Source: Lachnospiraceae bacterium
GTDB taxonomy: Bacteria > Bacillota > Clostridia > Lachnospirales > Lachnospiraceae
Assembly: GCA_017473115.1 (NCBI GenBank)
Contig: JAFUNC010000007.1
Coordinates: 80,231 to 144,230, forward strand
Direction: 5' to 3'
Length of the DNA stretch: 64,000 bases
How positions within the stretch are numbered: the first letter of the stretch is position 1; each line of letters begins with the position of its first letter. Positions 24,283-32,557 of this stretch are shown here, piece after piece. The notes beneath the pieces were generated by a model. The model worked only from the letters and a program-made list of their open reading frames with translations. It was not told where the DNA came from and did no database searches. The translations under genes were made by a program, and so were the position numbers.

Positions 24283-24570
24283 TTGTATCACCTCTTACAC
24301 AAATATATTAAACGACAAGTTGTAAAAATATTCCTCTTTTATGGATACTATAGCATTGAAATTTTAAAAAAGTGTTAAGTTATGGCATTAATTTACAGAC
24401 TGCAGATGCTATATTAGTTTATAATATACAAATTTCTCTTTTATACTTAAATTTTAATGGAAAAATTGTAGAAAATCTAGTATAATGTGTAACAGGGGAA
24501 GTGTACCCGTTTTTCAATATTTTTATGGCGACGGTACACAAAATGATAAGGGATTGGAGATTGATGAGAG

Positions 24571-26448
24571 ATGGAAATGTCTGAAATCCGCAAATTATGT
24601 ATGAACTGTATGCATATGAGTAAAGAGGATGAATTCTGTCCTGTTTGCGGTAAAGCAAAAAAAGGTTTAAAGAGTTATGGTCGTGCGTTAGAGCCCGGCA
24701 CTATTTTGAATGGAAAAATTTTAATCGGAAATATTCTGGGAATGGGTAATTTCGGTATTACTTATATGGGATTTGATTTGTTACTGGAATATCGTGTTGC
24801 GGTAAAAGAATTCTTCCCGGATGAAATGGTGGAACGTGATACCAACGATGCTTTATATGTAGCGGAAGGTACTACACCCGAAGAATACTATGAGGAGTTG
24901 AAAGCGTATCAGCGTGAAGCCAAAACTTTGGCGCAGTTTTCTAAATATCCCGGTATTGTTTCCATTAAAGAACTTTTTTATGAAAATAATACTGCCTATA
25001 TGGTTATGGAATACTTAGAGGGCGGTACACTCAGAAGATATATCGATAATCACGGCGGCAAATTGGATGTGGAACATGCACTTGCCTTGATGGAGCCGGT
25101 AATCACATCCATGGAAGAAATTCATAAAAGCGGTCTGATTCATCGAGACATCAGTCCGGAAAATATTATGCTCGATAAAGACGGAAGTATTAAGGTAATC
25201 GATTTCGGTGCTACCAAGAAATTAAGCAATAAGACTGCCCAGATTTATTTCGGTAAATTCGGTTATGCGCCTTTGGAACAGATGGTGGGTGAAGGACAGG
25301 GGCCTTGGACGGATGTATACGGTATCTGTGCAACCATGTACTGTATGATTACCGGAGATATTCCTACCGATGCGTTTGAGAGAAGCCAGAATGAGCCCTT
25401 GATGCATATTGCGGATTACGGTATTCCTATGGAGCGCAGAATTGCGGATGCCATTATGCGTGGCCTTTCTATGGAATGTAAGGACCGCCAGCAGGATATG
25501 GGACAGTTAAAACGTCATCTGTACGGACAGAAGATTAATAAGGAATTTGCAGAAACGTATGAGATTCAATATCCTCACAGTAATGCGTTGATGATGTATG
25601 ATAAAAAGAACCGTCGTGTGTGGTTCGGTCATTATCCTATGAATGAAGTGACCGGTTCACGTCTTACAACAGATATCATTTATGCTAATTATGACGGTAA
25701 TGATAAGGCTGTTTTGGATGGGGGTAAATTTAAGAGATTTTCCGTAAAAGATGCATTGATGTCGAAGGAATACCGCTTGATTAATAAGCAGAAAATCAAA
25801 GACGAAAGCAGAATGTATCGTATTTTTGAATATACGGATATTCCCTGGGTTATTTTACACCAGAGCGGAAATAAAATGATTCTTCAGTCTGAATATGTAC
25901 TGGATTATCAGATGTTTGATGAGAAGACATATCTTGATATGACAGACAGGGAAGTGACTAAAGTCCGTACCGGAATCAGTTGGGAATTCAGTAAAATCCG
26001 AGAATGGTTAAACCGTGATTTCTTCCGTGAAGCATTTACAAAGGAAGAGCAGGAAAAGATTATTATTAAGGAAGTTAAAACGCCGATTTCATCTTTTACC
26101 GATCAAATCACCTATGACCGTGTATTTCTTCCTTCTGTAGAGGAAGTGATGAATGGATTCGAGAATCGTGCCGTACGAGGCGGAAATGCATTGAAGACGC
26201 CTGTGAACCAGAGTCAGATTCTTTTCTCTCAGTATGCGGCAGCAAAGAAGTTAGATGATGCATTACCTATGGGATATGCCCTTAGAACCAGAGGTACCAT
26301 TAATGCAGAAAGTGCAACATTTACCTATGGTGAAAATTGTGACGGACATTCTATCCAGAACGGTAAGATGAAACAATGGAAGTTAAGTATACCTATGGGT
26401 ATCAGACCGATTATTCAGGTTGATATCAGTGATATTGTAGAAGTGTAG
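24571..26448 (+). CDS. Zinc-ribbon Ser/Thr protein kinase with DUF6273-like C terminus
   Basis: Residues 9-30 form a short zinc ribbon (CMNCMHM then CPVCG). Residues 45-315 are a Hanks-type kinase with a glycine loop (GMGNFGITYMG), the catalytic lysine K79 in VAVKEF, HRDISPENIM (H191) and DFGAT (D211). Residues about 330-625 resemble the DUF6273 substrate-like domain, including a WEFSKIREWLNRDFF motif. No transmembrane segment is present, unlike PASTA kinases. It is followed 12 bases later by a PPP-type phosphatase, so the two probably act as an opposing pair. Phosphorylation targets are unknown. A DUF6273 assignment rests on motif memory only. Confidence 0.8.
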   Translation: MEMSEIRKLCMNCMHMSKEDEFCPVCGKAKKGLKSYGRALEPGTILNGKILIGNILGMGNFGITYMGFDLLLEYRVAVKEFFPDEMVERDTNDALYVAEGTTPEEYYEELKAYQREAKTLAQFSKYPGIVSIKELFYENNTAYMVMEYLEGGTLRRYIDNHGGKLDVEHALALMEPVITSMEEIHKSGLIHRDISPENIMLDKDGSIKVIDFGATKKLSNKTAQIYFGKFGYAPLEQMVGEGQGPWTDVYGICATMYCMITGDIPTDAFERSQNEPLMHIADYGIPMERRIADAIMRGLSMECKDRQQDMGQLKRHLYGQKINKEFAETYEIQYPHSNALMMYDKKNRRVWFGHYPMNEVTGSRLTTDIIYANYDGNDKAVLDGGKFKRFSVKDALMSKEYRLINKQKIKDESRMYRIFEYTDIPWVILHQSGNKMILQSEYVLDYQMFDEKTYLDMTDREVTKVRTGISWEFSKIREWLNRDFFREAFTKEEQEKIIIKEVKTPISSFTDQITYDRVFLPSVEEVMNGFENRAVRGGNALKTPVNQSQILFSQYAAAKKLDDALPMGYALRTRGTINAESATFTYGENCDGHSIQNGKMKQWKLSIPMGIRPIIQVDISDIVEV

Positions 26449-26460
26449 AGGACTGTGGTG

Positions 26461-27252
26461 ATGAGCAATTACGTAATGAGCGATGTCCATGGTCAATACA
26501 AGTCTTACATGAAAATGTTGAAGAAAATTGACCTGAAGGCAGAAGATACTTTGTATGTGTTAGGTGATGCCATTGACAGGGGAAATGATGGTATCAAGAT
26601 TCTGAACGATATGATGAAACGTCCGAATGTGGTATTAATTTTAGGAAACCATGAGATGCTGATGTTGGATGCGTTAAGGAATTTTGATGAAATCAAGAGT
26701 AAAGACCGTCATGATACGGATGATATTGATTTGTGGCTTGATCCCTGCAATGGTGGTGAATATACCTATGAAGACTTTTCGAAATTAACCATACCCAAGA
26801 GAAAAGCAATTATTGATTATTTGGAAAATGCATGGATTATTAAGAAGATTACGATTGGTAATAAAAATTATCATTTATCTCATGCATATACTACTAACCG
26901 CAAGAGTAAAGATGGTTTTCGATATGCGGATTTGTCCCATGATGAAATTTGGGATATTGTATGGATGAATATTTTTGACCGCGCTTTTATCCGGGAGAAT
27001 AACAGTAAACTGTATCCAAACAAAAAGACGATTTATATTTGCGGTCATACCTTTACCCAACGTTTGGATTGTATTGATGAACTGGGCAGAGGACTGGTGT
27101 ATCATAATACGGATTATTATGGATATCACGTTTATAATATTGATTGTGGTATGGCATTGAAAAACAAGTCGAGCCAGTTGGCTTGTATGCGTTTAGAGGA
27201 CGGAGAGATCTTTTATGTCCCATTAGAGACACCGTCCAAAATCAAAGAATAA
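26461..27252 (+). CDS. PPP-family metallophosphatase (Ser/Thr phosphatase-like)
   Basis: The three PPP motifs are present: SDVHGQYKSYM (D, H), LGDAIDRGNDG (D, D, R) and LGNHEM (N, H), with later histidines in LSHAYTTNR and CGHTFTQ, giving a dinuclear metal site. It should remove phosphate from proteins phosphorylated by the kinase just upstream, or act on a small phosphodiester; only the first is supported by context. AGAGGA precedes the ATG at 26461 by 8 bases; upstream GTG codons are less likely starts. It ends before a strong terminator. Confidence 0.82.
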   Translation: MSNYVMSDVHGQYKSYMKMLKKIDLKAEDTLYVLGDAIDRGNDGIKILNDMMKRPNVVLILGNHEMLMLDALRNFDEIKSKDRHDTDDIDLWLDPCNGGEYTYEDFSKLTIPKRKAIIDYLENAWIIKKITIGNKNYHLSHAYTTNRKSKDGFRYADLSHDEIWDIVWMNIFDRAFIRENNSKLYPNKKTIYICGHTFTQRLDCIDELGRGLVYHNTDYYGYHVYNIDCGMALKNKSSQLACMRLEDGEIFYVPLETPSKIKE

Positions 27253-27257
27253 AAGAA

Positions 27258-27317
27258 TAAAAAGCCTCTTTTTATCGCAAACTATTGTTAGTTTGGTAAA
27301 GGGAGGCTTTTATTTTT
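27258..27317 (+). terminator. Terminator after the kinase-phosphatase pair
   Basis: AAAAGCCTC (27260-27268) pairs with GAGGCTTTT (27303-27311). Within it CAAACTA and TAGTTTG form an apical 7-bp stem with a 4-base loop, and TATTTTT follows. Confidence 0.85.
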
Positions 27318-27443
27318 ATGAAAGAAAAATTAGGTATTCTGTTCATTGTGGTGGTTGCGGCTCTCTGCCTTTTTGGTTGTGCGGAGGAATTGCCGGAACA
27401 TGAGATGGTCCGGTCATATGTTTTATGTCCAACCACCGTCTAA
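27318..27443 (+). CDS. Possible 41-residue lipoprotein or remnant
   Basis: An ATG immediately after the terminator T tract opens a 41-codon frame with a complete lipoprotein signal peptide: MKEKLG, a hydrophobic run, and the lipobox LFGC at residues 18-21, followed by 20 polar residues. Its last 21 bases overlap the 3' end of the convergent SDR gene. The only ribosome-site candidate (GGGAGG) lies in the terminator stem. It could be a real tiny lipoprotein or the 5' stub of a lost gene. Confidence 0.3.
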   Translation: MKEKLGILFIVVVAALCLFGCAEELPEHEMVRSYVLCPTTV

Positions 27444-28142
27444 GGTAATAATCTGTCCTGTAAGGTATGAGGGCATATGAAGCAGGCTGATGACCGCTGC
27501 ACCGACTTCTTCGGGTGTGCCCATTCGACCGGCAGGTATTTCTTCTGTCAAAGCAGTTAGGTCATCTTCGGACAAGTGTGAATTCATTTGAGTATCAATT
27601 AAACCGCAGGCAATGGCGTTTACCTGAATGCCGCTGGGAGCCAGTTCTTTGGCGAGGGCTTTGGTAAATGCATTCAGACCGCCTTTTGAAGCGGAATAGG
27701 CAGTTTCCGTAGATGCCCCTATGTTTCCCCAAACGGAAGAGATATTAATGATGTGACCGGCGCCTTTTTGCAACATAAGAGGTATTGCATATTTGGATGT
27801 ATAAAAAACGGAGGAAAGATTCGTGGACATTACCTCATCCCATTCCTCAGGTGTCATATCCTGCAATAAACCTACATAAGAGATTCCGGCGTTGTTGATT
27901 AAAAGGTCAAGGGTGGGAATCTCTTCAAATAAAAGACGCACGGCTTCGGCATTTTTCATATCACATTGTCTTGCAGTGCAGGTAATATTATATTCTTTTT
28001 CAAGATATTCGGCAAAACTTGTTAACTGTTCCAAGGATTTGTGACAGGTTAAAACCAGATGATAACCATCCTTGGCCAGACTTTCAGCGATACTTCTTCC
28101 GATTCCGCGGGAAGCACCGGTTACCAGAGCAAAAGTTTTCAT
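27423..28142 (-). CDS. Short-chain dehydrogenase/reductase, FabG-like
   Basis: A classical SDR of 239 residues: TGASRGIG nucleotide-binding loop (8-15), NNAG, the catalytic serine in INISSVWG, and YSASK with catalytic tyrosine and lysine. The C terminus (PSYLTGQIITLDGGWT) is typical of 3-oxoacyl-ACP reductases and related NADPH enzymes. No fatty-acid synthesis genes are next to it, so the substrate is open. It is a single minus-strand gene with a weak CTCC-complement ribosome site (AAAAGGAG) before the ATG. Confidence 0.85.
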   Translation of the reverse strand: MKTFALVTGASRGIGRSIAESLAKDGYHLVLTCHKSLEQLTSFAEYLEKEYNITCTARQCDMKNAEAVRLLFEEIPTLDLLINNAGISYVGLLQDMTPEEWDEVMSTNLSSVFYTSKYAIPLMLQKGAGHIINISSVWGNIGASTETAYSASKGGLNAFTKALAKELAPSGIQVNAIACGLIDTQMNSHLSEDDLTALTEEIPAGRMGTPEEVGAAVISLLHMPSYLTGQIITLDGGWT

Positions 28143-28353
28143 AACTACTCCTTTTTATATTGTTCTGTTTCAATTGCTTTTTATACAAGGGTTAAAGACG
28201 TGAGGTTGAAATCCTAACTGCTTACAGTATAGTGGATTCCGGAAAACACTGCAAGGTTTTGTGGGTAATGTGATTGAATTTTATTGTAAAAACTGATAGA
28301 GTAAAGAATAGATAAAAACGGAAGTAAGGATAGGAAAACAGGGAGGAATTAAC

Positions 28354-29262
28354 ATGTATGATTTGGTGATTATCGGTTCCGGTCCGGCCGGAATGTCGGC
28401 GGCAATTTATGCAAAAAGAGCATGTTTAAATACATTGGTATTGGAACGGACCGGCTTTGGCGGCGGTCAGGTTTTGAATACTTATGAAGTAGATAATTAT
28501 CCGGGGCTTCCGGGTATCAGCGGTTTTGAACTTGCACAGAAGATGAGCGAACACGCGATGAAAATGCAGGCGGAGACCGTAGAAGATGATGTGAAAGAAA
28601 TTCAAACGGAAGCAGACGGATATGTGATTGTAGGAGAAAATAAAACCTATAAGACCAAAGGTATCATTATTGCCACAGGTGCAAAGCATGCACCTTTGAA
28701 TGTTTCCGGTGAAGAAGAACTGGCCGGAATGGGTGTATCCTATTGTGCAACCTGTGATGGTGCATTTTTTACGGGAAGAGACGTGGCTGTCGTAGGTGGC
28801 GGCGATGTGGCCGTGGAGGATGCTGTTTTTCTGGCACGAAACTGCCGTAAAGTATATTTGATTCACAGAAGGGATGAACTGCGTGCGGCCAAGACGTTAC
28901 AGGAGGCTTTAAAAAAGTGTGATAATGTGGAAATATTATGGAATACCACGGTGGAAGCAATTCAAGGTGACGAAGCAGTGGAATCTGTAATACTGCGTAA
29001 CAAAATTACCGAAGCGAGCGATACACTTTCTGTGGCAGGCGTGTTTGTTGCGGTAGGAATTTTGCCTAATTCCGAGGCCTTTGAAGGCTTTGTAGGAAAA
29101 GATAACGGTGGATATATTGTAGCAGGTGAAGATTGCAGAACTGACAAGCCGTTTGTATATGCTGTGGGAGATGTAAGGACGAAACCTTTGCGACAGGTTG
29201 TGACTGCAGTGGCAGACGGTGCGAATGCAGTTACATCATTCCAAAAAGAATTGTTACAATAA
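28354..29262 (+). CDS. trxB: Thioredoxin reductase
   Basis: The 302-residue flavoprotein has an FAD-binding GSGPAGMSAAIYAKR start, the redox-active CATC in SYCATCDGAFF near residue 131, the NADPH loop VVGGGDVAVEDA, and the C-terminal FAD motif VYAVGDVR. It transfers electrons from NADPH to thioredoxin. GGAGG lies 7 bases before ATG. It stands alone; no thioredoxin gene is adjacent. Confidence 0.93.
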   Translation: MYDLVIIGSGPAGMSAAIYAKRACLNTLVLERTGFGGGQVLNTYEVDNYPGLPGISGFELAQKMSEHAMKMQAETVEDDVKEIQTEADGYVIVGENKTYKTKGIIIATGAKHAPLNVSGEEELAGMGVSYCATCDGAFFTGRDVAVVGGGDVAVEDAVFLARNCRKVYLIHRRDELRAAKTLQEALKKCDNVEILWNTTVEAIQGDEAVESVILRNKITEASDTLSVAGVFVAVGILPNSEAFEGFVGKDNGGYIVAGEDCRTDKPFVYAVGDVRTKPLRQVVTAVADGANAVTSFQKELLQ

Positions 29263-29355
29263 ATATTACGAAAAAATTTCATGGTTTTTATGTCTGATTT
29301 TAATAAAAAAGCCCGAAAATCAAGGCTTTCCAAATATTGTAAGTTATAAAATGTG

Positions 29356-29384
29356 TTGACAAATGTTACGAAAACTGTTATATT
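29356..29384 (+). promoter_or_regulatory. Promoter of the NlpC/P60 hydrolase
   Basis: TTGACA (29356-29361), 17 bases and TATATT (29379-29384). The -10 box overlaps an inverted repeat (29382-29403). Confidence 0.72.
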
Positions 29385-29403
29385 GTTACATGAACGTAAC
29401 AAT
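29382..29403. promoter_or_regulatory. Inverted repeat at the hydrolase promoter, candidate operator
   Basis: ATTGTTAC and GTAACAAT, 8-bp perfect arms, are separated by 6 bases and cover the end of the -10 box and the start point. TGTTAC also occurs at 29364-29369 in the spacer. The half-site resembles the TGTWAH unit of WalR-type cell-wall regulators but the spacing differs. Confidence 0.5.
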
Positions 29404-29470
29404 TTCGTAATAATTCAATGCTGATTTGTAGGCAAACGAGTGGAAAGAAAGGTTTTACGGTGTAATTTTT

Positions 29471-31021
29471 ATGAGACGCAAAAAACTGATAGTGGGTGTG
29501 TGTGCGTTGGTAATCAGTATCGTGATTACGGGACTTTCACTTCCGACGGAAGCAACCGGAAAGTTCGCCAAAATGCCCGCGGCAGGAGCGGCGGTTGATA
29601 TGGGAGAAGGTTCTTCCTATGTTGACGTGCAAGCTTCTATCGAATCAATTATAAAAGATAATAAGTCTTATACCACAGGCACCAGTTCTGTTGGGTTGGA
29701 GACGATTGAAAATGATGTATCCGTTGTACGTGTCAGCAGTGTTACTGAACCGCAGGAAACTGTAAATGCTATGGTTTCTTCGGAAGCGGCCGTTAGCGAA
29801 AACGATGTGAAATCCATTCAGCCGGTTACAGTGAATACTGTACAAGAGGTAACAAGTGATGTAGCCGCTGAGGAGCAGACATCTGTCACTCCGGAAGTGG
29901 TAAAGGCGAATTCCGCTACTGATAATATGGTTACGGTAGCAGATAATAATGCGGAAATTGCCACAGCGAATGTATTTGGCGAAGCAACGGCTACAGAAAA
30001 CGGAACATTAGAAACGGGTACAGAATCTGTAGAGATTATCCCTACTGAAGAATTGGAGATTCCCGGTGAGAATGTAGCGGTTAAGGAAGAAATTCCGGCA
30101 GAATTTCAGAATCTTGTGATTGCGCAGGTAAATGATTATGTAAATGTACGTGCGGAAGCCAATACAGAGGCTGAAATCGTAGGTAAGTTATATGATGAAT
30201 CTGTAGGTACTCTTGTAGAAGAGAAGGACGGATGGTATCAGATTACTTCCGGTAATGTAACAGGATATGTAAAGGCTGAGTTTTGCGTAACCGGCGAAGC
30301 TGCGATTGCATTGGCTGAAGAAGTTGGAACCAAGATTGCTACAGTGAATACTACAACATTAAAGGTACGTAGCGAAGCAAATATTGAGTCTTCTGTTTTA
30401 GGACTTGTTCCTCTTGGAGAAGAACTGGTAGTAGTAAAGGAAGAAGAGCCTGTCGAAGGTTGGGTTAAAATTTCAATCGAAGAAGGCGAAGGTTATGTAT
30501 CTACAGAATATGTAAGTTTGCGTACGGATTTTGTAAAGGCTGAATCAAAGGAAGAAGAGGCACAGCGTTTGGCGCAGGAGGCGGCTGCAAGGGCAGAGGC
30601 TCAGAGAGCGGCTCAGCAGGCAATTTCAAACAATGCCAATAACACTACTGCAGTACCGGTGATTGCGGGTGACAGTGAGATGGGTGTTGCGGTTGCGGAA
30701 TATGCATGTCAGTTTGTTGGAAATCCTTATGTATGGGGTGGCACAAGCCTTACCAATGGTGCGGATTGCTCCGGTTTTGTAATGAGTGTATATGCTAATT
30801 TTGGTGTTGCACTTCCGCATTCGTCAACAGCAGACCGTACACAGGGCTATGCAGTAGACGGAATCGCAAATGCGCAACCCGGTGACTTGGTTTGTTATTC
30901 CGGACACGTTGCCCTTTATATCGGTAACGGTCAGATTGTACACGCAAGTTCAAGCAAGACAGGTATTATTATATCAGATGCTGAATATAAGAAGATTTTA
31001 GCAGTGCGAAGAATTTTCTAA
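29471..31021 (+). CDS. Secreted NlpC/P60 peptidoglycan hydrolase with two SH3 domains
   Basis: An N-terminal signal peptide (residues 1-29) is followed by about 180 Ser/Thr/Glu-rich residues of low complexity, two bacterial SH3 domains (NDYVNVRAEANTEAEIVG, about 222-275, and TTLKVRSEANIESSVLG, about 297-350), an Ala/Glu/Gln-rich linker and an NlpC/P60 domain (about 405-516). The catalytic cysteine C433 lies in ADCSGFVMSVY, with H479 in GHVALYIG and a second histidine in HASS. It should cut gamma-D-glutamyl-diamino-acid bonds in stem peptides outside the cell. It is monocistronic, with a strong promoter and terminator. Confidence 0.92.
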   Translation: MRRKKLIVGVCALVISIVITGLSLPTEATGKFAKMPAAGAAVDMGEGSSYVDVQASIESIIKDNKSYTTGTSSVGLETIENDVSVVRVSSVTEPQETVNAMVSSEAAVSENDVKSIQPVTVNTVQEVTSDVAAEEQTSVTPEVVKANSATDNMVTVADNNAEIATANVFGEATATENGTLETGTESVEIIPTEELEIPGENVAVKEEIPAEFQNLVIAQVNDYVNVRAEANTEAEIVGKLYDESVGTLVEEKDGWYQITSGNVTGYVKAEFCVTGEAAIALAEEVGTKIATVNTTTLKVRSEANIESSVLGLVPLGEELVVVKEEEPVEGWVKISIEEGEGYVSTEYVSLRTDFVKAESKEEEAQRLAQEAAARAEAQRAAQQAISNNANNTTAVPVIAGDSEMGVAVAEYACQFVGNPYVWGGTSLTNGADCSGFVMSVYANFGVALPHSSTADRTQGYAVDGIANAQPGDLVCYSGHVALYIGNGQIVHASSSKTGIIISDAEYKKILAVRRIF

Positions 31022-31034
31022 AGAAAAGAATTCA

Positions 31035-31068
31035 GAGCGGTCCCTATTTGATAGGGATCGCTTTTTTA
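31035..31068 (+). terminator. Terminator of the NlpC/P60 gene
   Basis: AGCGGTCCCTAT and ATAGGGATCGCT form a stem with a TTG loop, followed by TTTTTT. Confidence 0.88.
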
Positions 31069-31437
31069 TGTTATATCAAAGATGTTTGTAAAATAGGATG
31101 AAAATTAAGGCATCAAGTCGTTGGAAATCAATATTTGTACAAGTTGCACAAATTTACTGAATGCAAGTGAAAAGTCAAAAAAAGTCAAAAAAAGATATCC
31201 ACAGATAAAATTGTCGAAAAATGCCGAAAAATCATTTATACACGAAGTTATACACATTATCCACCGAGAAAATGGTAAAAAAGACAACAATTTTATGGAA
31301 ACTAACAAAACATCCGTTTTGTATATTACGTAGAATTTGTCGAAAAATGCGAAAAAAAACAACGAAATACTTGACTTTTTTAATGTCAAAAAAGTGTAAA
31401 ACAATTGGATAAATTTTCAGTACAATTTGAGAAAATA
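31069..31437. other. AT-rich intergenic region with DnaA-box-like and Spo0A-box-like sites
   Basis: No credible gene. Four nonamers close to TTATNCACA lie within 71 bases: ATATCCACA (31195), TTATACACG (31236), TTATACACA (31248) and TTATCCACC (31257). TGTCGAA (31212), TGCCGAA (31222, exactly 10 bases on) and TTTGTCGAA (31336) match the Spo0A box. GTCAAAAAA is repeated at about 31174 and 31184 and again near 31385 with an inverted partner. Short frames on both strands lack ribosome sites and biased codon use. Confidence 0.5.
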
Positions 31438-31467
31438 TTGCAAATGTATGGACAAATATGGTATAAT
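31438..31467 (+). promoter_or_regulatory. Promoter of hpf
   Basis: TTGCAA (31438-31443), 18 bases and TATAAT (31462-31467), about 100 bases before the hpf start. Confidence 0.65.
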
Positions 31468-31570
31468 AATCACGTACAATAAGAAACTTGAAAACAAGGT
31501 GGAATATGTACAGACCATAGGTATTTTATAATGCTTATGGATACGATAAACCAATGAAAGGGTGATCAGT

Positions 31571-32098
31571 ATGAAATTTATTATTATTGGGAAAAACATT
31601 GAGGTTACACCGGGACTTCGCAGTGCAGTAGAGGATAAGATCGGTAAACTGGAGAAGTATTTTACACAGGAGACAGAGGTACATGTAACACTTAGTGTAG
31701 AGAAGGATCGTCAGAAGATTGAAGTTACCATTCCCGTGAAAGGTAAGATTATCCGTTCTGAGCAGGTAAGCAACGATATGTATGTTTCTATCGACTTGGT
31801 AGAAGAAATTATCGAAAGACAGTTGAAGAAGTATAAGAATAAAATTGTGGACCAGAAGCATAACTCAGATTTCTTTAAGACTGATTATATTGAGAAAGAG
31901 TTTGTGGATGATGAAGAAATTAAGATTATCCGTTCCAAGAAGTTTGATATTAAGCCCATGTATCCGGAAGATGCTTGTATTCAAATGGAACTCTTAGGAC
32001 ATAACTTCTTTGTATTCAACAATGCAGAAACGGATTTAATCAGCGTTGTTTATAAGAGAAAAGGGAATACCTATGGTTTAATTGAACCTGAGCAATAA
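31571..32098 (+). CDS. hpf: Long-form ribosome hibernation promoting factor
   Basis: The 175-residue protein has the N-terminal RaiA/YfiA ribosome-binding domain (IIIGKNIEVTPGLRSAVEDK, DMYVSIDLVEEIIERQLKK) and the C-terminal dimerisation domain (KPMYPEDACIQMELLGHNFF, VVYKRKGNTYGLIEPE) of long Hpf. It joins two 70S ribosomes into inactive 100S dimers in stationary phase. The ATG at 31571 is preferred over a GTG at 31562, which overlaps the AAGGGTGA site. Spo0A-like boxes upstream would fit stationary-phase control (inference). Confidence 0.95.
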   Translation: MKFIIIGKNIEVTPGLRSAVEDKIGKLEKYFTQETEVHVTLSVEKDRQKIEVTIPVKGKIIRSEQVSNDMYVSIDLVEEIIERQLKKYKNKIVDQKHNSDFFKTDYIEKEFVDDEEIKIIRSKKFDIKPMYPEDACIQMELLGHNFFVFNNAETDLISVVYKRKGNTYGLIEPEQ

Positions 32099-32127
32099 AA
32101 TTGAATATGGAGCCGTTTAGGCATATG

Positions 32128-32158
32128 AAAAGGCAACCTTTTAACAGGTTGCCTTTGT
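32128..32158 (+). terminator. Terminator of hpf
   Basis: AAAGGCAACC (32129-32138) and GGTTGCCTTT (32147-32156), 10 bp with an 8-base loop. A-rich and T-rich flanks could serve both strands. Confidence 0.75.
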
Positions 32159-32204
32159 AAATGGGTCGCTTTGTATGAAAATTACATTTCATAATAAGCC
32201 TTTT

Positions 32205-32414
32205 TTATGCTTCGTCGATGGAAAGTCTTTTATAAAACATAATCGAATATATTCCGGCAAGACCTACCAAAGCATAGATGACTCTGGAGAATCCGCTCAT
32301 ATCGCCAAAGAGTGCGGCAACCAAGTCAAATCCAAAGAAACCGATAAGGCCCCAGTTAATGGCACCGACAATTACAAGTGTTAATGCAATCGCATTTAAA
32401 ATTCTAAAAAGCAT
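32205..32414 (-). CDS. Small DUF378-type membrane protein
   Basis: This 69-residue protein has two membrane helices and the family motif GAINWGLIGFFGFDLVAALFG, as in YuzA-like proteins of Firmicutes. Two ATG codons are close together; the second (32414) is chosen because AAAGGAGA is 7 bases upstream, against 2 for the first. Function unknown. It is an isolated gene between the hpf terminator and the zinc-ribbon membrane protein cluster. Confidence 0.8.
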   Translation of the reverse strand: MLFRILNAIALTLVIVGAINWGLIGFFGFDLVAALFGDMSGFSRVIYALVGLAGIYSIMFYKRLSIDEA

Positions 32415-32557
32415 ATTCATTTCTCCTTTCGTAAAAAAGTGCCTATACATAATATGTCTTTTTAGCCAATTCTTTATTCTTATAAAAAAAGAGTCCTGCA
32501 GGTAAAATATACCAAACAGAACTCTTTTTTAATTTTCATTAAAATATTTTTATAATA

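Noticed and set aside
31121-31412. Two 63-70 codon plus-strand frames upstream of hpf
   Set aside because: AT-rich, Lys/Asn-dominated, no ribosome site; they overlap the candidate regulatory sites.
31069-31437. Chromosomal replication origin
   Set aside because: DnaA-box-like sites are present but dnaA, dnaN, rpmH and an AT unwinding element with 3-mer repeats are not seen; kept only as an open finding.
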